64,000 nt of DNA from an uncultured Rhodospirillaceae bacterium (GCA_913020445.1 CAJWAR010000008.1:38475-102474); one strand, 5' to 3'. Counted from the stretch's first letter, positions 54,085-63,595 are shown. A program made the numbers and translations. Notes: generated from the letters alone by a model not told the origin.

Positions 54085-56472
54085 TTATTTTCTTCTGACA
54101 AATAGGAAGTCTCCACCGTCATGGCCAGCCCGGCGGACGTCAGAGTATTGCGGCGTCTGATCAGCATTAACCATAACCGGACGGCGGATCGCATTGAAAA
54201 GTTTAGTGCCATCAATGACGCTGTTGTTTTTGCTCAGGGCGCTCAGGAAGGCCCGGGCAAACGGAGAGTGCTCGCCTTTGCCGTCTTCCACTGGCTCCAA
54301 ACCGCCCGAGGTAATTACCACCCGCGCTTTTTTACGTGACATTTGCTGGTAATACTCAGCTGAACTAGCGTTCTCAATATTGACGTTGGCGGATCGCACC
54401 AAGCGTCCGGAATAGCAACTGTCCGCCACCACCATGACATGCTTGGCCTCTAACGCCGTTAAGGTATCGGTCAGAGTGGAGTTGGAAACCCAGCGGGAGC
54501 GGCGGTTCTTTTTAGCATCAATCGGCAGCCAATAGCCCTGGTCGGATTTTTCATTGAGCCAGCCGTGACCGGCATAATAAATCAATAGATTATCTTTGAA
54601 GGTAAGCGAGGCCTGAAGGTCATCCATGGTATCGAGCATCTGATCGCGGGTTGGATTTATCAGTTCGGTTACTTCGAAGCCGTAGTTGTCTTTCAACTCT
54701 TTGGTTACCGCTTTGGCATCCGCCACCGCTGTTTTTAAGCGTGGCAAATTGCGATAGGCATCGATACCGATGACCAGCGCATGATACTTGCCGAATTTGA
54801 TGTTAGCGATGGTCGATGTAGCGCTGGCCGGTACGGCGCCGAAAATCCTATCGAGGATCGCTTTCTTGCGGGCTTGGAATTCCTTTTGGTCGATCAAACC
54901 GGATTTAGCGATCTGTTTAAGCTGTTCGATTTCCGGTGGTAGATTTGACCGCGCCGCGACCTGGCGTGACTTTGCCTTCTCCCGCCGCTTGTCCTCCTCG
55001 AACTTGGCTAAACGCGCTTTTTGCTCGGCCAATGCCGCGGTTAACCGCTCGGTGGCTTGACGTTCCGCCGTTAGCTGGGCACTCAGCGTTTGGTCTTGTT
55101 GTTTGGCTTCCAGAGCGGCTTTCTTAGCCTTGGCTTGGGCCACCAATTTAGCCAACCGGTCAACCTCCTGCTTCTCGCTTTCCAATTTGGCGTGTTCCGC
55201 GTCCTCTTTCGCTTTCAATTGCGCCGCCTGTCGCTTCCAGTCACCGAGCCGAGCCAGCTTGACGGTGCCCGAACAACGGCCAAAATCGGAACTCCTGCCG
55301 TTGTCACCGTAGAAATAACCATCGAAACCCTTATCAGTGAAACGCCCTTTCAGACGAACTTTTACATTGTCTCCGATACCGGTAATCGGCAATTCGGCGT
55401 ATATCAGCGCATCGGCGTTCGACCCGACCTTTCCTTGGAAGTTATGTTGGGTATTGCCGATTCGGGCCTGCCCGGTAAAGCTCCCACCACTGACCGCGGC
55501 GCGTAATTCCTGGCGCTCGAAAGAACATTCCTCGCCGGCGCTGGCGATTATTTCGCCGCCCCATTTACCTTCAATCTGATCCGGTTTAAGAGGCGTTTGT
55601 TTGGCTGCTGCCACTGCCGCAAGTTGCTGTTTGTGACGATCAGAACCGATGCGCGTAAGTTGCAGTGTGCCTGCACAAAAGAAATGTGCTTTGGCAGGGC
55701 CAAAAGTAGCGTCAAATCCTCCATCGAATGAATCTGGTGCAAACTGGCCGGAAAATTTGAAATCTGGATTATATGGCCTTCCTTTCCCTGTAATAATATC
55801 TAACCGCTGCCATTCCGAGAATTCCCCGGCCGCATTAATTTTTCCGGTAAGTTTTTTTAAGGAATTTGCGTTCCTAATTGCCAGCGTTAATTCATTGTTT
55901 TTGACCACGACGGACTCAATGATAAGTTCGGCTGAACAGCTGCTGTCATCATCAAACGCGATTTTCCCTGTCCACTTGCCGTCTATCTTATCGGGATCAA
56001 ACGGTGCACGTTTGGCCGCCGCTGCCGCGAGTTGTTGTTTGTGGAGATCAGAATCAATACGGACAAGTTTTAACCTGCCGGTACAAACAACACCTCTGTA
56101 ACCAAAGTTCGCAAAAAAACTACCATCGAAGGAATCAGGTTCAAACTGGCCGGAAAATTTGAAATCTTGACGATGTGATATTCCCATCTCAGTAACAAAA
56201 TCTAACGACTGCCATTCCGAGAATTCCCCGGCGGCATCAATTTTGCCGGTAAGCGTTTTTAATGAATTTTCATCCCTAAATACCAGCGTGAATTCATTGT
56301 TTTTGACCACGGCGGACTGAATGCTAAGTTCGGTCGAACACCTGCTATCATCATCAAACGCGATTTTGCCTGTCCATTTTCCATCCCAATTATTTTGCGC
56401 AGCGAGAGGATCGGGCGCAAATACCGAAAAAACCAATGTCAAAAGGATGAGATAGGCAATTCGTCGACGCAT
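54085..56472 (-). CDS. Secreted caspase-like (peptidase C14) protein with three N-terminal beta-rich repeats, coiled coil and SHOCT-like segment
   Basis: Signal peptide MRRRIAYLILLTLVFSVFAPDPLAAQ; YYAGHG (His, 54562-54576) and ADSCYSG (Cys, 54406-54423) catalytic motifs; repeats of D/GKWTGKIAFDDDSxCSxEL. Confidence 0.92.
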   Translation of the reverse strand: MRRRIAYLILLTLVFSVFAPDPLAAQNNWDGKWTGKIAFDDDSRCSTELSIQSAVVKNNEFTLVFRDENSLKTLTGKIDAAGEFSEWQSLDFVTEMGISHRQDFKFSGQFEPDSFDGSFFANFGYRGVVCTGRLKLVRIDSDLHKQQLAAAAAKRAPFDPDKIDGKWTGKIAFDDDSSCSAELIIESVVVKNNELTLAIRNANSLKKLTGKINAAGEFSEWQRLDIITGKGRPYNPDFKFSGQFAPDSFDGGFDATFGPAKAHFFCAGTLQLTRIGSDRHKQQLAAVAAAKQTPLKPDQIEGKWGGEIIASAGEECSFERQELRAAVSGGSFTGQARIGNTQHNFQGKVGSNADALIYAELPITGIGDNVKVRLKGRFTDKGFDGYFYGDNGRSSDFGRCSGTVKLARLGDWKRQAAQLKAKEDAEHAKLESEKQEVDRLAKLVAQAKAKKAALEAKQQDQTLSAQLTAERQATERLTAALAEQKARLAKFEEDKRREKAKSRQVAARSNLPPEIEQLKQIAKSGLIDQKEFQARKKAILDRIFGAVPASATSTIANIKFGKYHALVIGIDAYRNLPRLKTAVADAKAVTKELKDNYGFEVTELINPTRDQMLDTMDDLQASLTFKDNLLIYYAGHGWLNEKSDQGYWLPIDAKKNRRSRWVSNSTLTDTLTALEAKHVMVVADSCYSGRLVRSANVNIENASSAEYYQQMSRKKARVVITSGGLEPVEDGKGEHSPFARAFLSALSKNNSVIDGTKLFNAIRRPVMVNADQTPQYSDVRRAGHDGGDFLFVRRK

Positions 56473-56553
56473 AATAGCCTCCAGGACGAATGGTGCTGTA
56501 TCTTAATGTGAGTATCGCATTATTCAGTATTTTATTCAAATCTAGAGCAAAAG

Positions 56554-56573
56554 TATGTGAAATGGTTCACATA
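56554..56573. promoter_or_regulatory. CRP-type binding site, perfect 20-bp palindrome
   Basis: TATGTGAAATGGTTCACATA = TGTGA-N6-TCACA with 8-bp perfect arms; centred about 91 bp upstream of the caspase start codon. Confidence 0.85.
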
Positions 56574-56592
56574 TAAGCAGAAATATTAATGT

Positions 56593-57300
56593 TCATTTCA
56601 AGCCGCTTTCTTCATCTTTGATCAATTGCCCTAAGGCTTCCGCCTGAAGGATGGAAATTTTACCGCGGCTGAGGGCAATCCATCCTTCATTGGTCCAATT
56701 TCGGAGATATTTATTGATACTTTCCCGCGATACACCCATCATTTGTCCGAGCTCAGACTGCGAGACTTTCAGTACATCTGACGTATCGGCTGAATCCAAT
56801 TGATTGGCATATTTGGTGAGATTTAAAAGCCGTTTTGCCAGCCGAGGTCCAAGACTAAGAAAAGCCGTGTCTTCGACTATTTCACTGGTTTTGCGCACCC
56901 GGTCACATACCATATACAAAAGATGGATAGCTAAATCCGGTTCTTCCTTCAATAAATTCAGGAAATCCCGCCGTTGTATGCAAAGCAGCTCAGTTGGTGT
57001 CATCGCCGTTGCATCGGCCGTCCGTTTTTTACCGTCCAGCAAAGCGATCTCTCCGAACATGTCACCCGGATATAAGATATTGAGATTGATCTCTTTACCG
57101 GTTGGCGCACTGGCACTAATGCGGATACAGCCAGACAAAACGCCATAAAGTGCATCGCCGTCATCGCCTTTAACAAACAGGCATTGGTTTGCCGCTAATT
57201 TGCGCGTTACGCCAAGTTTTGCGATTGGTGCGATTAACGCCGGATCAAGGTCACGAAACAGAACGTTTCCCTTTAATAGGTCCAGTTTGTCGATGGCCAA
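56593..57300 (-). CDS. Crp/Fnr family transcriptional regulator
   Basis: FGEIALLDGKKRTADA (cyclic-nucleotide pocket) and HTH VSQSELGQMMGVSRESINKYLRNWTNEGWI. Confidence 0.93.
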   Translation of the reverse strand: MAIDKLDLLKGNVLFRDLDPALIAPIAKLGVTRKLAANQCLFVKGDDGDALYGVLSGCIRISASAPTGKEINLNILYPGDMFGEIALLDGKKRTADATAMTPTELLCIQRRDFLNLLKEEPDLAIHLLYMVCDRVRKTSEIVEDTAFLSLGPRLAKRLLNLTKYANQLDSADTSDVLKVSQSELGQMMGVSRESINKYLRNWTNEGWIALSRGKISILQAEALGQLIKDEESGLK

Positions 57301-57351
57301 TGTTTTATCCTCCCCAAACCCACAATAATCTTAAAATGGTGAATTGGGCAG

Positions 57352-57386
57352 AAAAAAAGACGGCCCAGATTTTATCTGTAGCCGCC
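57352..57386 (-). terminator. Rho-independent terminator after atpF (minus strand)
   Basis: On the minus strand GGCGGCTACAGAT-AAA-ATCTGGGCCGTC followed by TTTTTTTC. Confidence 0.75.
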
Positions 57387-57414
57387 TCTAAATTAGGTAC
57401 CCTGTTAAGCTTGC

Positions 57415-57954
57415 TTAATTAAGTTTTTCAGGTAATTCCTTAATCGCGCCGTCGATCAACTCATCGGCCTTGGCATCTTTGGCATTATCAATCAGCAACT
57501 GACGGGTGGCTGCCAAAGCGACATCCGCTGTCATCGCCCGAACTTCCGCCGTTGCATCATTTTCCGCCTGGGCAATGCGATCCATCGCCAGTTTTTCCCG
57601 GCGTTCCAGCGATGCTTCGAGATCAGTGGTCATCCGATTTTTGAGCAATTGAGCTTCATCTCGCGCTTGACCGACAATATCTTCGGCTTCTTTTTCCGCA
57701 TCAGCTATTTTGCGTTTGTAGCCGGCCAGGAGGTCTTGAGCTTCTTCCCGCAATTTAGTCGCTTCTTCAATCGACGCTTCAATTTCATCGATTTTTTTAT
57801 CCAAGGCGGAGGTGGCAAATTTCCAAACCGGTTTGGCTAACAGAACAACAAAAATGGCAAATGAAATTGCCACCCAGAACGTTGGGCTGTCATAGAAGGC
57901 ACCATGAGCGGCAGCTCCGCCGGCAGTTTCTGCAGCATAGGCTGTTGAGATCAT
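57415..57954 (-). CDS. atpF: F0F1 ATP synthase subunit B
   Basis: N-terminal TM then long amphipathic helix; paired with adjacent B' and upstream c and a subunits. Confidence 0.9.
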   Translation of the reverse strand: MISTAYAAETAGGAAAHGAFYDSPTFWVAISFAIFVVLLAKPVWKFATSALDKKIDEIEASIEEATKLREEAQDLLAGYKRKIADAEKEAEDIVGQARDEAQLLKNRMTTDLEASLERREKLAMDRIAQAENDATAEVRAMTADVALAATRQLLIDNAKDAKADELIDGAIKELPEKLN

Positions 57955-58457
57955 TAGCCGGCCTCCTTCACTGATGTGTCGAGAGCTGTAGAAATCGCGC
58001 TTGCAACGGCCTCATCAGCCGGTTCAATGCCGATCAAGCGTTCAGTTGCCTGGGCGGCAACGCTGGCGGCCGCTTCGTGAATGCCGGCAACGGCTGCTTC
58101 TTTTGCCTGAGATATACGCTCTTCTGCCGCTTTAAGATCGCCTGACAATCGCGTGCCAAGTTCCTCATGGCGACGCGCCGAATCAGCTGACATCTCTTGT
58201 GTCGCGTCATAAATAGCAGAACGGGCCTGCTCACGCGCCTCAGCCATAGATTTTTCATAGGCTTCTGCCTCGGCACTTGATTCATTTCTGAGGCTTTGGG
58301 CGGCATCAAGGTTATCGTCGATTCTTGCCTGCCGCTCTTCCAAAATGCTGCCGATCCTCGGCAAAGCAATTTTGGCCATCAGAACGTAGAGAACCAGGAA
58401 CGTAATAACGAGCCAGATTATTTGAGGCGAAAACGCCGTGATGTCTAATTGTGGCAT
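57954..58457 (-). CDS. F0F1 ATP synthase subunit B'
   Basis: MPQLDITAFSPQIIWLVITFLVLYVLMAKIALPRIGSILEERQARIDDNLDAA, typical B/B' subunit. Confidence 0.92.
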   Translation of the reverse strand: MPQLDITAFSPQIIWLVITFLVLYVLMAKIALPRIGSILEERQARIDDNLDAAQSLRNESSAEAEAYEKSMAEAREQARSAIYDATQEMSADSARRHEELGTRLSGDLKAAEERISQAKEAAVAGIHEAAASVAAQATERLIGIEPADEAVASAISTALDTSVKEAG

Positions 58458-58515
58458 GATTTATTGCCTGCTGGTTTAAACACTTACAATTGTTGATTTA
58501 TAAAAGTTGGCGAAA

Positions 58516-58740
58516 TTAGCCAAACAAAATCAACAACGCGATCGCCAGAGCAAAAATGGCCAATGCTTCAACCAAAGCAAAGGACACCCATGCAGTGGTG
58601 GTGACGGCATCTGCAGCACCTGGGTTACGGCCCACAGTGTTGATCAATGCTGCCCAAATAAGTCCGATGCCGATACCAGGTCCGACAAAACCCAGAGTGG
58701 CCAAACCAGCGCCTACTAGCTTCGCTGCTTCTACTTCCAT
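58516..58740 (-). CDS. atpE: F0F1 ATP synthase subunit C
   Basis: GPGIGIGLIWAALINTVGRNPGA; start MEVEAAKLVGAG at 58740 preferred over 58773. Confidence 0.95.
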   Translation of the reverse strand: MEVEAAKLVGAGLATLGFVGPGIGIGLIWAALINTVGRNPGAADAVTTTAWVSFALVEALAIFALAIALLILFG

Positions 58741-58795
58741 TTTACAATTTCCTTTCGTTAGTCTTGGGCTCAAAAATGCCCAAATTGATTTTTAA

Positions 58796-59527
58796 TTAAT
58801 GCAAATGTATTGCATCGTTAATGTAGATGCAGGTCAAAATCGTGAAAATATAAGCCTGCAAAAATGCGATGAGAAACTCTAGTCCCGTAACGGCGACCAA
58901 ACCGGCGATTGGCACGACGCCAAATATGCCAAGTGGCACGACGAAGCCGCCGATCACTTTCAACAAAGTGTGGCCTGCCATCATATTGGCGAACAACCGG
59001 ACGCTGAGACTAAACGGCCGGGTAAAATATGAGATAACTTCAATTGCGATCATCAGCGGCGCCAGGACAATTGGCACACCAGCCGGCAAGAAGAATGAAA
59101 AGAAGTGAAAACCGTGTTTGATAAAGGCGATGATAGTCACCAGAACAAATATCACCAACGCCATGGTCAGGGTAACGGCGATATGGCTGGTGAAGGTAAA
59201 GCTATAGGGCACCATGCCGATAAAATTGCCAAACAGTACGAACATGAAAATGGTAAAGATAAACGGAAAATAAGGCCGTCCTTCTTTGCCGATATTGTCG
59301 CTCACCATCTTGGCAATAAATTGGTACGACAGTTCCGCCAGTAACTGCCACCTGCCGGGAACACCGGCGCGCGGCCGAACAGCAAAAACCATCAGCGCGG
59401 TCGCGGCAATCACGGCAATTACCATAAATGCGGAAGAATTGGTAAATGATGCGTCGAATTCGCCAATTTTGATCGGAATCAACGTCTTAATTTCGAATTG
59501 TTCCAGCGGATTATGTGCTTCAGCCAC
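58796..59527 (-). CDS. atpB: F0F1 ATP synthase subunit A
   Basis: NFIGMVPYSFTFTSHIAVTLTMAL, RPFSLSVRLFANMMAGHTLLKVI. Confidence 0.96.
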   Translation of the reverse strand: MAEAHNPLEQFEIKTLIPIKIGEFDASFTNSSAFMVIAVIAATALMVFAVRPRAGVPGRWQLLAELSYQFIAKMVSDNIGKEGRPYFPFIFTIFMFVLFGNFIGMVPYSFTFTSHIAVTLTMALVIFVLVTIIAFIKHGFHFFSFFLPAGVPIVLAPLMIAIEVISYFTRPFSLSVRLFANMMAGHTLLKVIGGFVVPLGIFGVVPIAGLVAVTGLEFLIAFLQAYIFTILTCIYINDAIHLH

Positions 59528-59529
59528 TG

Positions 59530-59913
59530 TTAGTCACCTTTTGTATTATTCTGTTCCGTACCATTGTCATCGTTCCGTTTATCATGATTAAAGCCGACCC
59601 GATAACCTTGACTATTCGTCAATCTGAAAACATTCCACAAACCTGCAGCGTTTCCTAAAAATAGAAACCCGATCAAAAACCAAGGTTTGGTCCCGAGCCA
59701 GGAATCAATCAAAAATCCAATTCCACCACCAACCGCAACTGCAACGACTAATTCAGTGCCGATGCGCATCGCCTTGCCTTTGCCGTCTTCCGGTAACGCC
59801 GCTCCGCCGCTTCGTTCGAGCTCAGCATTTAAACTGCGTGCGCGCCGCAAACGTGTATCAAAGTCCTCTTCAGTTTCTTCTTCAGGGACTGGCGGATTTC
59901 TATCCTCATTCAT
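59530..59913 (-). CDS. atpI: AtpZ/AtpI family protein
   Basis: Two TMs, VAVGGGIGFLIDSWLGTKPWFLIGFLFLGNAAGLWNVFR, first gene of the F0 operon. Confidence 0.88.
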   Translation of the reverse strand: MNEDRNPPVPEEETEEDFDTRLRRARSLNAELERSGGAALPEDGKGKAMRIGTELVVAVAVGGGIGFLIDSWLGTKPWFLIGFLFLGNAAGLWNVFRLTNSQGYRVGFNHDKRNDDNGTEQNNTKGD

Positions 59914-60095
59914 TGCAGGACGCCCGTTGTTGAAAAGCTAGGGCAGACGACTGAAAAAACTCCTTTAAGACGAAGGCTCGCCGGTGGTTTCGGGACGGAA
60001 CATATCTTTCGGATAGGGGCCTGTCAAGATTCAATGCCACTCAATTATATGACTGTAACCTATTGAAAATATTGAATTAATTAGAAAAATCCCAC

Positions 60096-63000
60096 CTAAG
60101 CAATATCGCGTAGTTCGATCGCTTCGCCCAAGTCGACTGATACAAGCTGGGAAACGCCTTGTTCACCCATGGTCACGCCGTAAAGGCGATCCATTCTGGC
60201 CATTGTCATACGGTGGTGGGTGATTACCAAAAAGCGGGTTGATAATGAATGCGCCATTTCATTAACCAGGGTGCAAAAGCGGTCGACATTGGCGTCATCC
60301 AGTGGTGCATCGACCTCATCCAGCACACAAATTGGCGCTGGATTGGTTAAAAACACGGCAAACAACAGTGATAGCGCGGTTAAGGCCTGCTCGCCTCCTG
60401 ACAATAAAGAGAGAACTTGCAGGCGTTTACCGGGCGGGCTCGCCATGATTTCAAGACCGGCCTCCAGTGGATCGTCCGATTCAACAAGCTCCAAATGGGC
60501 GCGGCCACCGCCGAATAATCGCACAAACAATTCTTGGAAGTGTTTGTCGACTTCTTCAAACGACGTCAGCAGCCGTTTGCGGCCTTCACGGTTAAGCTCA
60601 TTGATACCTCGGCGCAGTTTATCAATGGCTTTGAGCAAATCTTCGCGCTCGGTGGTGAGGGTTTCGATCTGTTCTTTGAGCTCTTGCGCCTCGGTTTCGG
60701 CCCGTAAATTGACCGGACCCATATTTTCACGCTCCCGGAGCAAGCGCTCAACCCGCTTTTCAGCGGCTTCCAGTTCAGGCAATTCAGGATCTTCTACATC
60801 TTCGGCAATGCCGGCTAGTTCACGCAGCGCATCTGGACCGCAACTAAGGCGGTCTTCCATGCGCTCAATCAGAGCTTCTGAAGCCTGTTTGGCTTGATCA
60901 ACTGCCGCCTCGGCGCGCACGCGTTGCTCTCTGATGCCGGCCAGTTTGGCTTCGGCTTCACGCAAATTTCGATCCGCATCGGCCAGTCTGGTTTCAGCCT
61001 CGGCCAATCGGTCGGCCGCATCTTTGCGTTTTTCTTCCGCTTCATCGACTTTATCGAGAATATCCTGATGGCGGCGTTTAATCTCTTCGGGCTGCTTGGC
61101 GAGGCGTTCCCGCTCGGCCTCCAATGATTGCTTGCGTTCGCCTAATTCTTCGAGCTGTTTGGTAGCGCCTTCCTTACGGGCGTTCCAATTGGCAAGTTCT
61201 TCGGTGATTGCGGCGAGGCGCTGACGGCGCTCCTCGGCCTGATTTTTTAACGTATCATAAGCTGATTGCGCTTCGACCAACTCACCGCGTTTTTCGCCAA
61301 CGGTAGCGCGAAGAGAATCTACTTCCCGGCGGCCTGCCTCAGCATCCGGTAAATTGGTTTCGATTTTTGATACTTCCTTTAAGCCATTTTCCGCTTCGCC
61401 AAGATCGGCGGCAACGCGGCTGGCAGCATCTTTCCGGGCAGCAAGTTTGGTATCATTCTCGGTTGTTTGACGCTGTAATTGCGTCATTTCCTGCTGGGCG
61501 GTGTCGCGAGCGCCTTCAGCGTCTCTGGCTGCTGTACGGGCCGTTTGTTCATTCTGAGTGGTCGTTTCGACGGCTTGCCGTGCCGCCTCGACATCCGCTT
61601 CAGCTGAACTCGCGGCGGTGCGGGCACTTTCCAGGCTGTCCCGTGTTTCGGCCAAACGGTTGCGCTGTTCCAATCGAATAGCGGCGGATGTCGGCGCATC
61701 AGCCGTCGACGTAAAGCCGTCCCAGCGCCAAAACGCGCCGTCGCGGCTAACCAAACGTTGCCCTTGCTTGAGTTGGGAGAGCAGACGCCAGCCGGCATCA
61801 CTATCGGCAACTACACCGATCTGAGAAAGCCTGGCAACGAGTGCGGCCGGGCCATTGACAAAATTACTAAGTGGTTCGGCATCGGACGGCAGAGCAGGAT
61901 TTTCACCATTGGCCGGCAGGTTGCGCCAATGCACCGGGGCAGCTTCATCGGTGGCGGCGCTCAAATCATCACCGAGCGCCGTGCCCAAAGCGCCTTCCAA
62001 TCCCGGTTCAACAGTCACCGCATCAATCAACGGCGGCCACAAATCGGCATCGCCGGTTTCAAGCAATTCTGCAAGCGCGCGGGCTTCGGCTTCGAGTTTT
62101 GCCGCCTCGGCCAGCGTTGTTTGTGCCTGAGTTTGGGTTTCAGTTAGTTGGCGCGTTGCTTCGATGCGGGCTTGTTCGGCGCTCTCAACTTGGCCGCGGG
62201 TTTGCTCCAAGGTATCAGCAGCACTTGATAGTTTGGCCTCCATTGCTTTAACGGCTTTGCGGTCAATGGCGTCTTCTTCAAGCTTAGCGATCTCTGCTGT
62301 GAGCTCGTCGTTGCTATTTCTGAGGCGTGCCAATCGGGCTTCCAATTCCGAGCGCCGCCGGGTCAAATCATTACGCTGCGCTTCTTGGGCGACAACGCGC
62401 TCTGTTAATTCACTTAAACTTTGTTCCTGTTGCTCGTACTCACCGCGCACGCTCGCCAGTTTTTCGCCAGCTTCATTAATCGCCGCTTCCTGGTCTTGCT
62501 CAATGCTGCTGATGCGGTCGTTTTCTTCAGCCAAATTACGCATCGCTGCGCCGGCGTCTGCCGCCAGGTTGCGCTCACGCTCCATATCCTGAGTAACTTG
62601 TTCAAGCCGTGTTTCGCACTCTTCCTGAGCAGCAGCGAGGCGGGCTTCTTCTTCTTCCAAGCTTTCCTTGGCAAGTGTCAGACGTTGCAGGGCGGCCGCC
62701 GCCGCAGCTTCTTTTTCACGCAGTTCAGGTAAATAACTTGCCGCCTCGGCTTGGGCCACGGAGGCAGCGGAGGTAATGCTCGTCGTTGCTGTGACAGCAG
62801 CTTCGGCCGTCTCAAGCAATTCACTGCTATGTTCCATCTCCAGGGATGCGGCAGTCCAGCGGATGAGGAACAAGATCGCCTCGGCTTTGCGAATATGATC
62901 ATTGAGATTGCGGTAGCGGGTTGCTTGGCGCACTTGCTTGCGTAGCGATAGCATCTGCGCTTCCAGTGTCACCATGATGTCGTCAAGGCGCTCAAGATTG

Positions 63001-63566
63001 GTTTCCGCGCCACGAAGCCTTAGTTCCGCTTCATGACGGCGCGAATGCAGGCCGGATATGCCAGCGGCTTCTTCGAGCAGCTTGCGCCGCTGGGCCGGCT
63101 TGGCGGAAACGACTTCGCCGATCTGGCCTTGGCTCACCAGCGCGGTTGAGCGGGCGCCACTGGCGGCATCGGCAAACAATAAATGAACATCGCGGGCGCG
63201 CACTTCTTTGGCGTTGACCCGGTAGGTTGAACCTTTTTCCCGTTCGATTTTGCGGGTTACATCAAGCTCGTCATTGTCATTAAACTGTGAGGGCGCCGCC
63301 CGGTCTGAATTATCAAGAGCCAGGCCGACCTCGGCAATATTGCGCGCTGGACGGTTACGGGTGCCGGAGAAGATAACGTCATCCATTTCGCTGCCGCGCA
63401 TTTGCTTGGCCGAGGTTTCACCCATCACCCATTTCAATGCTTCAACCAGATTGGATTTACCGCAGCCATTGGGGCCGACCACACCGGTCAGACCCGGCTG
63501 AATGTCCAATTCAGTCGGATCGACAAATGATTTAAATCCGGTAAGCCGTAACTTGGAAAATTGCAC
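60096..63566 (-). CDS. smc: Chromosome segregation protein SMC
   Basis: LTGFKSFVDPTELDIQPGLTGVVGPNGCGKSNLVEALKWVMGE; LSGGEQALTALSLLFAVFLTNPAPICVLDEVDAPLDDANV; long coiled coils. Confidence 0.96.
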   Translation of the reverse strand: MQFSKLRLTGFKSFVDPTELDIQPGLTGVVGPNGCGKSNLVEALKWVMGETSAKQMRGSEMDDVIFSGTRNRPARNIAEVGLALDNSDRAAPSQFNDNDELDVTRKIEREKGSTYRVNAKEVRARDVHLLFADAASGARSTALVSQGQIGEVVSAKPAQRRKLLEEAAGISGLHSRRHEAELRLRGAETNLERLDDIMVTLEAQMLSLRKQVRQATRYRNLNDHIRKAEAILFLIRWTAASLEMEHSSELLETAEAAVTATTSITSAASVAQAEAASYLPELREKEAAAAAALQRLTLAKESLEEEEARLAAAQEECETRLEQVTQDMERERNLAADAGAAMRNLAEENDRISSIEQDQEAAINEAGEKLASVRGEYEQQEQSLSELTERVVAQEAQRNDLTRRRSELEARLARLRNSNDELTAEIAKLEEDAIDRKAVKAMEAKLSSAADTLEQTRGQVESAEQARIEATRQLTETQTQAQTTLAEAAKLEAEARALAELLETGDADLWPPLIDAVTVEPGLEGALGTALGDDLSAATDEAAPVHWRNLPANGENPALPSDAEPLSNFVNGPAALVARLSQIGVVADSDAGWRLLSQLKQGQRLVSRDGAFWRWDGFTSTADAPTSAAIRLEQRNRLAETRDSLESARTAASSAEADVEAARQAVETTTQNEQTARTAARDAEGARDTAQQEMTQLQRQTTENDTKLAARKDAASRVAADLGEAENGLKEVSKIETNLPDAEAGRREVDSLRATVGEKRGELVEAQSAYDTLKNQAEERRQRLAAITEELANWNARKEGATKQLEELGERKQSLEAERERLAKQPEEIKRRHQDILDKVDEAEEKRKDAADRLAEAETRLADADRNLREAEAKLAGIREQRVRAEAAVDQAKQASEALIERMEDRLSCGPDALRELAGIAEDVEDPELPELEAAEKRVERLLRERENMGPVNLRAETEAQELKEQIETLTTEREDLLKAIDKLRRGINELNREGRKRLLTSFEEVDKHFQELFVRLFGGGRAHLELVESDDPLEAGLEIMASPPGKRLQVLSLLSGGEQALTALSLLFAVFLTNPAPICVLDEVDAPLDDANVDRFCTLVNEMAHSLSTRFLVITHHRMTMARMDRLYGVTMGEQGVSQLVSVDLGEAIELRDIA

Positions 63567-63595
63567 GGGTTACCACGCCCCCTTCGTTATTAAAT

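Noticed and set aside
51106-57300. Interpretation of the caspase/cyclase locus as a known CBASS, Pycsar or gasdermin defence system
   Set aside because: No CD-NTase, Cap2/Cap3, gasdermin or TM-effector gene; the cyclase has a CHASE2 membrane sensor and the caspase a secretion signal, unlike those cytoplasmic systems.
60220-60897. 225-aa plus-strand ORF opposite smc
   Set aside because: Ser/Arg-rich shadow ORF within the conserved SMC frame.
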